From: Tamarix chinensis
Taxonomy: Eukaryota; Streptophyta; Magnoliopsida; Caryophyllales; Tamaricaceae
Assembly: GCA_030549775.1 (NCBI GenBank)
Contig: CM060181.1
Location: 36,581,063-36,645,062, forward strand
Direction: 5' to 3'
DNA length: 64,000 bases
How positions within the stretch are numbered: the first letter of the stretch is position 1; each line of letters begins with the position of its first letter. Of this stretch, positions 23,505 through 35,046 are shown in pieces. The translations under genes were made by a program, and so were the position numbers. The notes under the pieces are model-generated. The model worked only from the letters and a program-made list of their open reading frames with translations. It did no database searches and was not told the DNA's origin.

Positions 23505-25148
23505 TGAAATACCTCAAATTTTGGCTAAATCTAATCACAGGTGATTAATATCATAAAATAATTATAATCTCAAGAAGTTAATATTTTACCTTATCCTAAT
23601 CTCTATTCTAGATTCTTAATAATTTAACCTAATCTGAACCCTAAAAATTTGTTAAATAAATTATACCAATAACCTCAAATAAAATTATTTTAACCTAATT
23701 CTAATTCTAAGCCTAACTTTATTTATTTATTTATCTTCAACATTTTCCTCTTTTCATTTTTTCCTCATTCTCCTTTTCTTTTTCGTTTACCAGATTCTTG
23801 TTCCTTTCTCCTACTTCCATTTTTCTTCTTGTGTGTGACTTATTCATAAATTTGGATCATGCCTCTGACATGCCATGCTTAAACAAACGTCAACTCCTAC
23901 TCCTACCACTCATTGAATGATATGATAATTGTAACCCACACTTAATTGTGCCTCACTTGTCCTCTTAAGCCTCTATGTGTGTTTGTATATATACAACACA
24001 CTAATGTTTCGAGCCTCCCTATTCCTTCCTTTATTTTCTGTTAAAAATTACACTACCATTGCCACCTTACTCTCCATTTTCCCCTTCTCTTATCTATTGA
24101 CAAAATATCCCACTGAAGCCCTCACTAAAAGCCTTTATCATTCCCTCACCCCAACCACCAACACCTTCAACCATTCCTCCCTCCTACGTTACGTAAACTT
24201 TTATCGACCACAACTTTGAGCATTAATTTATTTTCTTCACTAATCCTTTCACTTATTATCTCTTTAAAGATTCCTTATTTATATCATTAAATTATAAATG
24301 TGTTTTGCTATTTGTTTTTAAGTGATTCGCCAGAAGTTCCATAGAAGGTAAAATAGGATTTCGTACATAAAGACTAACACATTACTTTGTAAGGATAATA
24401 GTCATAGTCTAGAATTCATACGCTAAGAGTTATGTTTAACTATTCATATTATCATTTTAATTATTATTTTTATAAATTTATAGGGTTAATGCTATAATAT
24501 GATAATATGATGTTGCATGAAGAGAAATGGGTGAGCTGAGAAGCATGTGATATTATTATGATAATATTTTTACGTAGAAAAACCCTAAGCAGATTGATGT
24601 GATATGGATGTAATATGGGATTAATAGATTTTTATAAGGGAAAAAATAGTATTTAATATATATGATGATAAATGGATGATTTGAAAATAATGATACTGAT
24701 GCATCTAAGGTTTTCATGAAATAAGGGTTTTTAGTTACCTTTAAGGGAATTTTGGCCAATATGGGTTTATTATAAAAATTATGATATTTTAATGTATTAT
24801 ATGATTTAAAATATGCTAAACATAATCATATAACATGTTTAGAGAAGCCACAAATGGTCTAAGTTCAGGAAAGTGTTAAATGGCTTAATTTGGGAATAAT
24901 AACCCTAAAATAGGCAGGTTATTATCACATGTGTGAAACTTCAGAGTTAGACTACAAAGTTTGGATATGTTGCTAATAATGGTGTTGTAGGAACGTAAAT
25001 TGAATTTGGAAGTTATATGGGCCACATGGGAAAAGTTATAATAAACTTATGAAACTAGGGTTTTATTAGCCTTGTGTATAGTAACTTATGAGATAAGGTT
25101 ATTGTAGCTGATGTAAGACATTAAATTTAGGCCTTGAATTTTGGGTAT

Positions 25149-25210
<62 letters not shown>

Positions 25211-25214
25211 TAAC

Positions 25215-25248
<34 letters not shown>

Positions 25249-26522
25249 TTATATGAATATATGCTAAATTTTTTGGATAAAAGAGTAATAGAGAAGAATT
25301 CAAGCCTAAAATAAGAAATTAGGGTTTCTAGGGAAGTCTAAGGATCTTAATCTATGATGACAACCTTGTTATCTATGTGATTTTTTAGCAAATTTAATTG
25401 TTTTTTATGCTAATAAAATGAATTAGGAATAATAAATTAATCATTTAAAGTAAAAGTACACGTGAGTCTAGGTAAGGTGTTTTATAGGTCCGTTCTAACG
25501 GACGATAATAGTGGCTTATATATGTTTTTTCCCTAAGAGATATTTTAGTCTGTTTTATTTGATTAAGAATAGTGGGCCCCTTAAATAAATGTGAATGATA
25601 ATATGATTTAATATAAGTAACTAATGGATAATACATTAATAATTTAAAGTGAAAGAGTACGTGAGTTAGGATCAAGGTCTTGGGTCCAATCCATAGGATA
25701 ATAATAGTGGCTCAAGTGTGTTGTTTCTAAGAGATGCTTCAGACCATTCCACTAGTTTAAGAATAGTGGCTTAAGTGCATTTGTCATTGATAGTTGTTGG
25801 GTCTATTCCACCAAAAGATAATAGTGGCTTAGTTGTATTGTCCTTGAGAGGTGCTTCAGACCGTTTCGCCAATTTAAGAATAGTGGAGCCCTTGAACTTA
25901 ATGTAAATAAAATAATGAAAATTTTTATATTTAATATTGAGGCATAGATAATTAATTAACTTGTAATCTTTTATCTTTCTCTCATGTGTGCTTAATTTCT
26001 ATTGTGAATGCATGTACTTTCTGTATCCCTTACTCATCTATATTGTCACCTTTCTTGGTATATAGTATATTGACCATCCTTTTCTTGGGTGTTGGTCATT
26101 CCTATGAGAAGATGACCCTGACTTCTGTGTGTAGGTTGATGAGGACCCATTGGATGATTTTGTAACATCTGATACTTTGTATGAGATAGAGTGATTTGCT
26201 CTACTAGGGCTTTTGGACATAGTGTCATATTATCTAGATGGTAGTTAACCTAGAAACCTTTCTAGACTCTATGATCCATGGTATCCATTTGTTTATATTT
26301 TTGGATATTATATTCCAATTTAATATCTAACTCATATTTATGTTTATAAAACTTCTCTCATTTTATATTTATCATGATTTACATTTTAATTATTTTACCA
26401 TGTGATTCACATAGCAATAGTGAGATAAGCCAGACTTATGCCAGTGGTGACACTCAATTATTTTGGTATTATGCTTCTTTTAAAGATAAAAAAATTTTAG
26501 TAGTAAAATTTAGGCTATTATA
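23505..26522 (+). repeat. 5' LTR of the Ty3/gypsy element (3.0 kb)
   Basis: It starts TGAAATACCTC and ends ...AGGCTATTATA, a decayed GGTGTTACA. It matches 58102-59918 block by block (for example cttatcctaatctctatt, gtgtgactt-ttcataaat, gaaattagggttt, agtgaaagagtacgtgagtt). It includes an extra segment of about 1.08 kb (roughly 24056-25140) absent from the 3' LTR, a long TAA microsatellite, and an AATAGTGG array at 25480-25890. Confidence 0.88.
25148..25250. repeat. (TAA)n microsatellite in the 5' LTR
   Basis: About 100 bp of TAA/ATA units with a few C substitutions. The same place in the 3' LTR (about 58645-58665) has only seven or so units. Confidence 0.95.
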
Positions 26523-26525
26523 AGT

Positions 26526-26536
26526 TGATATAGAGC
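26526..26536 (+). promoter_or_regulatory. Primer-binding site of the Ty3/gypsy element
   Basis: TGATATAGAGC, aligned to TGGTATCAGAGC with one substitution and one missing base, placed 3 bp after the 5' LTR. Its position and match support tRNA-Met priming. Confidence 0.7.
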
Positions 26537-26659
26537 TTTAGTTTTCAATATAGCATTTTAATTTTTAAAATTTATCCTTCAAATGATTTGTTATGTAATT
26601 TTATTGGTCTATTTCTCAGTTTCAAATAAACTTGACTTTTTGAAAATCTATATTTATAA

Positions 26660-27720
26660 GTGAGGAGTTGAGAATGGGTAGTTTAGGTGGCCTTTTAATG
26701 TGTTTATGTGCAATATGTGCTCATAGACTAGAGATACTTCTCCTAACACATATTGTGTCTTATTGATAGTCCAACATGGCACTTAACAGCTACGTACACT
26801 GGTCATTTGGAGGAGACATTTAAGGCATTCATAGAGTTCATTAGATGTTTTTCACCGCCTTAGCCTTAGTTATCACTACCACCTTTACATTACCGATAAG
26901 AGGGTATCAGAGAGGACTAGCTTCAGAATTTCACTGGACATCACCCCCAATCTATGCCAGTGATGAGGAATTGATCATTTTATATTGATGGATTTGAGAT
27001 ATAGATAGGACATACGAGGCCATTGATTGTCCACTTGCTTGGAAGATGAGAATTGTAGCCTTCTTTCTATGAGGAGTAGCCAACAATTGGTGGGTAGGTT
27101 ATCGTGTATAGGGAGGACTATTGATGTCCTAGGATTACTTCAAGATGGTGATTTGCACCAAGTTTTACCCATAGAGTCTTAAGAATGACAAATTGAAGGA
27201 GTTCATGTAGTTAACTTAGGAAGGCATGATAATAAGGCAGTGCCACTCCTGGTTCATAGAGTTGTTCATTTTTACACCACGCATGCTTACCAACGAGTCG
27301 ATGGTTGTATATCAATTTGAGCAAGGGTTCCATTTCAGCATCTAAAAGATAATGGGAGTCATGGTTTTTAAGGATTTAGCTACCTTGTATGAGCTGTTAT
27401 GTGTCACCACTATCTTAGTATAGGATCAAACTTTCATTCTAGGCAATAGAAAGTTGGATAAATAACGTTTAGGGGTAAAGATCTATTTTTTTGTGAGGCA
27501 AATTAGGGTTCCTATAGCAGAGTCAGATCCAGCCTCAAGGATGTTATTTTAAAAGTAGGGGAAGATGAGTGGGTAGAGCAGATTTGTAGGACAACCGAGC
27601 TTTATGTGTCTTTTCTACAATTGAGATCATCTAAGGTGAGGTTGTCGGGGCACTCATATTTAGTGTAGGGTATGTGTGGTCACCTGAGCTACCATTCTTT
27701 TAAGTGCCACCATTAGTAGG
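26660..27720 (+). pseudogene. Ty3/gypsy gag (degraded)
   Basis: Broken plus-strand frames show the retrotransposon gag domain: AFFL-GVANNWWVGYR (usual form AxxLxGxAxxWW), then DYFKMVICTKFYP and NDKLKEFM, then RQCHSWFIELFIF and VVYQFEQGFHF (xFxxGL region). About 27645-27700 a knuckle-like GMCGHLSYHSFKC remains, with spacing consistent with a decayed CX2CX4HX4C. In-frame stops are frequent, as in ...GV*GG and FM*LT. There is about 120 bp between the primer-binding site and the first gag-like text. It is the N-terminal part of one gag-pol, with protease following without a clear break. Confidence 0.8.
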
Positions 27721-27979
27721 GTCAATTTAAATAGTACGGACCACTAGTACCTCAATTATAGGATTATTAGTAGTGACCCTACAACAAGTAGTAGGAGCAG
27801 CAATAGAGGGCACCTACCTCCTCTAGTGGGAAATCTAGGGAGGCTAAGGGGAGAACACAAAGGCCTTGCCATGCCCTTAGGAATTAGGACAAACTCAAGG
27901 ATATGGAGGATATCATGGAGGATACTAGATAGGACACTTAGGCGGATGCCTAAATGTTATTAGTCGGGCACAGACTAAT

Positions 27980-28390
27980 TAACAACTAAATATGTTTGTT
28001 GTTATGTTCTCCACCATCTCATTACCAACTTATATATTTTTTGATTCAGAAGCATCTTTGTCATTAGTGTCTACTACATTTATTACTAGAGATGCTTTAT
28101 CTCTATCCACTAGTGTATCTGTATCTTTGATGTTCACTTCAGGGGATAGATTAGACTGCACTATGCTCTACTTGGATGTGGCCTTAGAGATAGGTGTAGT
28201 AGAATTCCTAATGGATTTGGTTGAGTAGGGCCTATGAGACTTTAAAACTATCCCGGGGATAGATATATTAGGGAGATACTAAGCAATGATAGACTATGTA
28301 CAGGACTGAGTAGCAATGCAAGGGCCTCAGGGTGCTAGGTTCTCCTATAAGAGATTAAAACGTATGCCTATGATGAAGGTTATATCTGCC
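27980..28390 (+). pseudogene. Ty3/gypsy protease
   Basis: This aspartic protease would cut the polyprotein. A 78-residue open stretch (27992-28228) reads YIFFDSEASLSLVST, matching the active-site box VLFDSGASHSFVS with the glycine next to the catalytic Asp/Ser changed to glutamate. It continues TSGDRLDCTMLYLDVALEIG and EFLMDLVE. A second part, in a new frame after a stop, reads GIDILGRY and AMIDYVQD (usual GMDWLxxYxAxxDCxxK). It ends against the family-B LTR that starts at 28396, and catac at 28391-28395 is the duplicated target. Confidence 0.85.
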
Positions 28391-28819
28391 CATACTGAAA
28401 TGCCCCGAAATTTTCTAATTTTAAATATTATATTTAAATAAGGTTGTATTTGAAAATTTAATTTAATAAATTATTTTATTAAAATAAAAGAAAATTTATT
28501 AGAGCAAATTAATAAGAAATTTTATAAATATGTTAGGTAAAGGAAATTTGGGCATATTATCTAATTAAAGATTTTAATTTGGAAATTTATTTAAATAAAT
28601 TATTTTATTTAAATTAAGAAAGATAAAATAGTTTCAAATTAATTTTAATTTTATAAATAATTAAATTAAATAAAATTTGAGCGATTTATTAATTTAAAAT
28701 GAAAATTTTGGAAAAATCCTTTAAAAAGCCTATTTTAGCCTAAAAAGGGATTTATAATTTATTTTATTTAAATATTATTAATTTTAAATATCCTAAATAT
28801 TCAGATTTATTTAATTTTA

Positions 28820-29960
28820 CACAACCTAATTATTTCTCTTTTCCTTTTTCCCTTTTTCCTTTTCTTTTCTTTTCCTTTTTCTTTCATTTTCTTTCATTTT
28901 CTTCTTCTTCGCCGAATTGGGCCTGTTGCGCGGCCCAATTCCTATTCTTCTTTCCTTTCTCTTTGACGCAGCCCAGCCCGCGCGTCGTCGCTTCCCTCCC
29001 TCTCTCCACGCCGCGTTTGAATTCTTTCTCCCACGTAAACACCGCATTTTATTTCATTTTCTTTACCGTCGCCCGACAGCCCGGAATACCGTTCTTTATT
29101 CCGTTTTGCACCCAAAATGCTTCGTTTCATTTAATCTCCTTCACCCTCGCACCGAACCGCCCGGTCTCCTTCCCTATTTCTTTCTTTTCTCCCCCGCGAA
29201 CCGCCCGGTCCAGCACCCCCACCTTCTTCTTCTTCTAGCCCGACGCCATAACCGCCGGCACCTCCATTTCTCCCCGAAAATGGCGCCGCCGGCCACACGT
29301 GGCGTGAACGGCTCTTCTCCCGCTCGTTTTCTTCCTCTTGAACTTCCCATTAATTTGAACTGTTCCACTCCCCCTCTCTTCCCCACTTTTTTCCCCATTT
29401 CTCTCGCGAAGGTCGATAAAAATTCAAAAACATTGCCGCCGACCTTCAGCTCGAATAAACCAATTTCCCTCCAAATTTCAACTCCTGGTAACCTCCCCAA
29501 TTCAACCTTAACCTCCACAACTATAAAAACCATCCTCATAACCTGGATTCGGGATTTTTATTTCCCTGAAACCCTATGTTCAGACCGTGCGCCACCGCCC
29601 CGTTAGACGACTATTACTCCACCTCCGGCCAACTTCAACGCCTCCTCTTACTCCCAATCTCTTCCTTGTAATACTCTCTAATTAGCTAAACTAACCAAAA
29701 CCTTCGATTCATCTTGTACAAGCCTCCATAATCGCACAAAGTTGGTTAGTTGCTTCGACAGAAAATTTCACCCCGAGACGTTGAACCACCTTCCACCACC
29801 ACATGCGCCGCTTCTAACACCTTCCAAACCAACCATTAACTCCTGATAAATATCCTCCATAGCCCCATAGATTTATTTTATTTTTCTTCTTCCCCCTCAC
29901 CTCTTTTTCTTCATTTTTAACCCTCTTAAATCCATTTTTCGGCCACCTCCGGGAACCACC
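28820..29960 (+). repeat. CpG-rich polypyrimidine segment of the family-B LTR
   Basis: C/T-rich like the other LTRs, but unusually rich in CpG (gcgcgtcgtcgc, ccgccggc, gccgccggccac). It holds the longest open frame in the window (28917-29606, 229 codons), a proline-, leucine- and arginine-rich reading with no recognisable domain. An antisense frame (29174-29539) and others overlap it. I treat all of these as non-coding leader or promoter-proximal LTR sequence. Confidence 0.7.
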
Positions 29961-30773
29961 GTCGGTTCCACCTACATCCTCCAACTCAAGGTGATGCCAT
30001 AGACATTTTAAATACTTAGTTTCAAATTATTTATAATTATTCTAATTTTAGCCAAAATTTTAGTATTAATTCAACTTTAATTATTATTATTATACTTATT
30101 ATTATTAGTAATATTGACTGTATTCTAATTTCTAAATTTTGTTTACAGGTTTGGGAGTATTATTGAGTAAGATACAGTAATTATCTCGGCCTTTACCTAT
30201 TTACTTAGATTTTTACATAATTGATGTTATTATTAATAATATTATTATTAGTATAATTATTTGGTTGATACTGTGATTATTACTGGAAGAACAGAGGCCT
30301 TAAATTTTAATTAGGCCTCGCATTTATTAATTTTATTAACATTATTAACATTTTTAAACATTATTTTAAATATATTATCATTATTACCTTTATTAAAATA
30401 TAATATAAGTATATATACATTATTAATTTTATTATCACAATTCTGAATAGTATTATGTTTATCATTGTGGGATGGTTAGAAATCCAACTTTTAATTTTAA
30501 GAATTTTGATATCATTAATATCTAATATTCTATTTATAAAAAGTATCATTAATATTATTATACTTTATTTATATTACTAATTACTTTTATTACTATTATT
30601 CTTATTATTGTTCTTATTATCATCATCATCATAGTTATGATATTATTAAATATATTTTGGGAGAAGGGTAGGAACCCTTAGTTTATCACCTTTTCAAAAG
30701 AAAATAAGTGAATTAATTATATTAGTTTCTATAGTTAATTATTGAATAGTAAAATGCACTACCACGGAAATGA

Positions 30774-31000
30774 GTTTTAATAACGGTTATTTTATAGTTT
30801 TAATAACGGTTATCAACCGTTATTGAATCGCCCGTTATTAAATATTTAATAACGGTTCATAACCGTCATGAAAAATACACAAAAAACCCGCGAATATGTG
30901 CGTAAACTTCATATTTAATAACGGTTTTCATCATAACCGTTATTAAAACAAGGTTTTAATAACGGTTTTTATAAGAACCGTTATTAAAACTCCAGTTTTT
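30774..31000. repeat. CACTA left subterminal AACGGTT repeats
   Basis: About ten copies of taataacggtt or its complement aaccgttatta, several arranged head to head (for example aataacggtta-tca-accgttatt). These are typical transposase-binding subterminal repeats. Confidence 0.85.
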
Positions 31001-32984
31001 TTTTAGTTTTTGTAGTTTTGTTCCTGCCCACATACACAGTTGTATGTTCAAACAATTACCAAATCTGTAATGTAAAACAACATCAATTCATACCAAATCT
31101 GCAATCACACCATAATTTCAATCAATCTATAATTGGTATGCATGTCTCAATACACGAACTATACTTAGGAATAAAAATTAGTGGGCATATCACAACTTGG
31201 TAGCTCTACACCCCAAAGTAAAGAGTTCACAGATCTAGGCTGGAAGACCGAAAGATGTAGACGAAATACAAACCTGAAAATGCATGTAGAATATATAGAT
31301 TGCTACCTAATACCGAATGAATGAGTGCACGTGCTTGGCCCATTAGTCTCTAACTTCATCAATTTCATCAACATTATATTGCTGGCCTCGTGCATAGTTA
31401 TCGGTGAAAAACTATACAATTAGCCATTAGGTAAAAAATATATATGTCATGATTCATTAATAAAAAATTATGGAAAAGCAAACATACATGGACTATAAGA
31501 TCCATTGCTCGTCTTCTTCACTTGAACCCTTAAAAACTTCAATTTCATCATCATCATCTAATTTCCTTTGTCTCGAAGATCTGGTTCCAACAGCTCTTTG
31601 GAAGTACCTAAAGCTCTTATCTCATCCATAATTATACAGAATTGGCATAATTACAATGAGAACTAAGAAGTCTTTAAATTTGAATATGTTACACTATCCT
31701 GCATCAATATCTTAGTAACCATGAAAACAAAAGAAAGTAATAGCCCCATTAGAAATACTATTACAACCCTCACCAGCTAAGATATGGTAAGATACCCAAT
31801 GAGGCTAAATAGATGGATGGCTGGATAAAGAGATAAACAATAGAGGAAAAACAATTCTGATAAAAGTAAAAACTAAAATAACTGAAAACATGTATTACCC
31901 TACATACAAAATAATACAAGGGGTAGATATATAATGGTTGTTTGTAGAATAAATTCTATATAAAAAATACAAAGGTAGGCAACATGTAATACCACTTTAA
32001 TCAAGGTTGTATCACTTGTATGTTAGTTAGGAATGTTAGCTATGTAACAAAATATGAAAAATAACAAAAAAAAACCTCAATTTAGAGGCCAAAATGGCCT
32101 TTTTTGGGCTCCGAGATTGCCCAAACCGGCTTCGCCGTTTTACCACATCGTAGATCTTGAAAAAATACCCAAAATAGCCTCCTAGATCACCTAAATCCGA
32201 GGTCCCATGAAAACGCTATGGCCCTCCAAAGTTTACAGTAATAATGTCTTCTCTTTTGTTTATTACTTACTAATATGTTGAATGGTGTTAATGTTAGTGA
32301 TATTTTATTGCTCTAAATATATTGTATTTCTGATCCATAGTACCCAAATTTATTTCCCAAGAGCCATTATTCAACAATAATGTTGAATCTATATTCTCCA
32401 TACAAACAAATACAACAATAATATGTAAAGGTCTCGGCCAACACATGCATTTGTTAATATATAACAATAACGCAACAAATTCAACAACAAACAGCAAAAT
32501 TTTCAGCCAACACATTCAACAACACATTTTTGAACTACAAACCACAATCTTTCAATAATAAACAAATGAAAACCTGTAGCAACATGCATGCATTTATATA
32601 TATACACATATATAAGTAGATAAAAAGTTACGAGAGAAGAACAAACACATACATAAAGTGAGCTAGCTACAAACACAACGGTGAGAATGTTGAGAGAGGC
32701 AAGGGCTTCAAACACGACGGAGGATGAAGGTGCAAGTGCTAGCTAGCTTTGGAACAATGACAGCACGCACATGCAGAGCCGACAATGGCAAAGGCGTGGT
32801 GGAGAGTTGGCGGTGCGAGGGTTTCCTTTACTTGAGAGGAGCCGGTGTGGTGGTTCAAGTTGGTGGCGCATGGTGTGGTGGTGCGAGGGTTTACAAGGAG
32901 AAGGAGAGCAAGAGAACGAAAGTGCAGAGAGTCTGAAAACTTTGGCACGAAACAGAACCGAGCGAAATAAAAGTTTGATTTTGG

Positions 32985-33240
32985 GGTTTAATAACGGTTC
33001 TTCCAGGAATCGTCATTAAAAGCTTCTGACTTTTGACAACGGTTCTAATATGAACCGTTATTAAATCCTCTTTTAATAACGGTTTACATAAAACCATTAT
33101 TAAAACATCCGTCTAAATTTTAACGTTGACCTTTTAATAACGGTTTTTAACTAGAACCGTTATCAAAACTTCCCGTCCATTAATTTTCACGCATTTGACA
33201 ACGGTTTTTGAACTACTGTTATTAATGTCCCGTTATTATT
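32985..33240. repeat. CACTA right subterminal AACGGTT repeats
   Basis: Inverted counterparts of the left array: taataacggttcttcc, aaccgttattaaa and tttaataacggttt recur, ending cccgttattatttcccgtagtagtg. Confidence 0.85.
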
Positions 33241-33589
33241 TCCCGTAGTAGTGATGTCATCCTAAAACAAAACCTCTAAATAATTTAGAATTATATAAGA
33301 GGGTCTAATCATAGTATGTTTTGATATAATAGGCGAACCAAATTAAATCCCTCAAGTGGAATAGGAGCGTGCACCAAGACCGGTGACGTTTTAGGTAAGG
33401 GTTTACTAAGGCCATTTATGTGTCTGAATGTACTATGTGCTTGATATGCCATGTATTTTATGTTCTTTATTATTAATTATTTCACATGAGGCATGATTGT
33501 AGAGTTGAAGTATATTGATGTGAATAAACTATGGCATGAGAACTATGCGTATGTTTATGTCATTATTGTATGATATGACTTGAGACATG

Positions 33590-33930
33590 TTGATAGGGCT
33601 TATGAGATGGCATGGTGTTAGGGTCTTGCATGAAATGGCATGGTGCTAGGGTTTGCATGGAATGTTAGGGATTTAGGGTTGCATGACATGGCATGATGTT
33701 AGGGTTTGCATGAAATGACATGATGTTAGGATTTGCATGGAATAGTATGATGTTAGGGTTTGTATAAATTGACCTGAGGTTGGGACTTTCATGGAAGCAT
33801 GTATATGTGGAGTTAGGGTTTATATATGAATTGGGGCTGCATGAGGGTATGGTACGTGGAGTTAGGGCTTACATGGAGTTAGGGTTTGTATGGGAGCTAG
33901 GGTATGCATGGGAGGATGGGTTACGTAGAG
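33590..33930 (+). repeat. GTTAGGGTTTGCATGG minisatellite in the family-B LTR
   Basis: About ten degenerate units of 28-40 bp built on atggcatgatgttagggtttgcatgg. The inverse-oriented family-B copies hold related arrays at the matching LTR position (39660-39945 and 43550-44050). Confidence 0.8.
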
Positions 33931-34059
33931 TTCGGGTTTCATGGTAATTAGGGTTATTGTAATATTGGTATACATTACTGGATTTTGCTGTCTTGAAATG
34001 AATATTCTGAATAAGATACATAAATTATTAAACACGTAAAGTGGAAGATGTTGAGATGG

Positions 34060-34400
34060 GCTCAGACCGATCCACTGGCATAATAGTGGCCAGGTACTAC
34101 GGTAGCCTGGAGACCGATCCACCGGCTTAATAGTGGTAGGGTATTTTACCCTAGTGACCGATCCACCGGCTATAATAGTGGGGGATTCCGAGCTCAAAAA
34201 ACCAAACCATATATGTTGATAAGATATGAGAAGATATTAATTACTTATAGTGGAACACCGTGCGAGAAGGGGCCAGACCGATCCATCGGCATATAATAGT
34301 GGTAGGGTGTGTACCCTAAGTGACCGATCCACCGGCTATAATAGTGGCCAGGAGCCAAAGTGCCCTGGAGACCGATCCAATGGCAAAAATAGTGGGGTTC
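34060..34400 (+). repeat. Array of GACCGATCCACCGGCATAATAGTGG motifs
   Basis: Six clear copies, near 34068, 34111, 34160, 34276, 34321 and 34370, each pairing an accgatccaccgg part with an aatagtgg part 6-8 bp later. This is the best preserved version in the window. The minus-strand open frames at 33862-34197 and 34245-34430 are repeat shadows. Confidence 0.85.
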
Positions 34401-34629
34401 CCGTACTCGTATGGACCTGATAAAGAACATGGTGTGTATCTACATTTGATAAAAGAAAGATTAAATGATTAATCCATACCTTTTTCGGCCTTACATATGG
34501 ACCTATTGATTATAAGTGATTTCACTTTATGCTTCTATGTATCATATGTGTGGGTTGTAATTGTATGTGATCATTATCCTGCATGAATTAATGTGTTATG
34601 TGTCGGCCTTAGTATTCGGTTACCTTACT

Positions 34630-34646
34630 CAGTACGTAGCGTACTG
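34630..34646. promoter_or_regulatory. Perfect LTR palindrome (family B)
   Basis: CAGTACG-TAG-CGTACTG, 7-bp arms with a 3-nt loop. It is preceded by ttacct and followed about 27 bp later by ctcattcccacgag. It ends 481 bp before the LTR 3' end. Confidence 0.85.
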
Positions 34647-35000
34647 ATCACCCGTTTCATGGGTGCGGCTCATTCCCACGAGCAAAAGGCCTGTCTGATC
34701 TGTTGCAGGTAGGAGATATTTACTTTGATGCTATCGATGTCTACGGGACATCAGGAGGGGCAGAATGATAGTTGGGCTGGATCGATTTCTAAAGAGACGT
34801 GGCCATTCTCTTTTTAATTTATGACTCATGTTATTTTTATTATGTTTAAGTTGCAGAAACAACTTTATCAATGTTGTTTAATTATTATTTGAAAAATAAT
34901 AGTTAGCATTCGAATTATGTAAGACTTGCGTGTACTCTGATTTCTGTTTTTATAAATTTGAATTTGTATGGTATTACTAATAATGTTTTCTTAGCCTTAG

Positions 35001-35046
35001 CACTTGGTACCGGAACGGTAGAAGTGAACTGGTCTGGTACTAAGTG
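35001..35046. promoter_or_regulatory. Terminal inverted-repeat hairpin of the family-B LTR
   Basis: CACTTGGTACC (35001-35011) and GGTACTAAGTG (35036-35046) can pair with one mismatch around a 24-nt loop, 80 bp before the LTR 3' end. The same pair is present, inverse, at about 36640-36690 and 42145-42190, and in decayed form in the family-A LTRs. Confidence 0.75.

Larger units (their letters stand above)
30757..33253. mobile_element. Non-autonomous CACTA element (2.5 kb), TSD atg
   Basis: The ends are CACTACCACGGAAATGA and, inverse from the right, CACTACTACGGGAAATAA. The 3-bp duplication atg lies at 30754-30756 and 33254-33256, as expected for the CACTA (En/Spm) superfamily. Both ends carry many subterminal TAATAACGGTT copies in both directions. 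I see no transposase (TNP2) domain. Short frames at 31018-31203, 32294-32715 and 32724-33019 have no recognisable motif, so the element would need a transposase in trans. Confidence 0.92.

Noticed and set aside
28917..29606. A 229-codon plus-strand open frame as a protein-coding gene
   Set aside because: It lies wholly in a C/T-rich, CpG-rich LTR segment, overlaps long antisense frames, has biased Pro/Leu/Arg composition and no recognisable domain.
32724..33019. Small gene captured by the CACTA element
   Set aside because: Several overlapping frames on both strands are open over a GC-richer stretch, none has a known domain, and the 3' part runs into the subterminal repeats.
33590..33930. Interstitial telomere repeats
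   Set aside because: Units contain one TTAGGGTTT-like word each within a 28-40 bp minisatellite; there is no head-to-tail TTTAGGG run.
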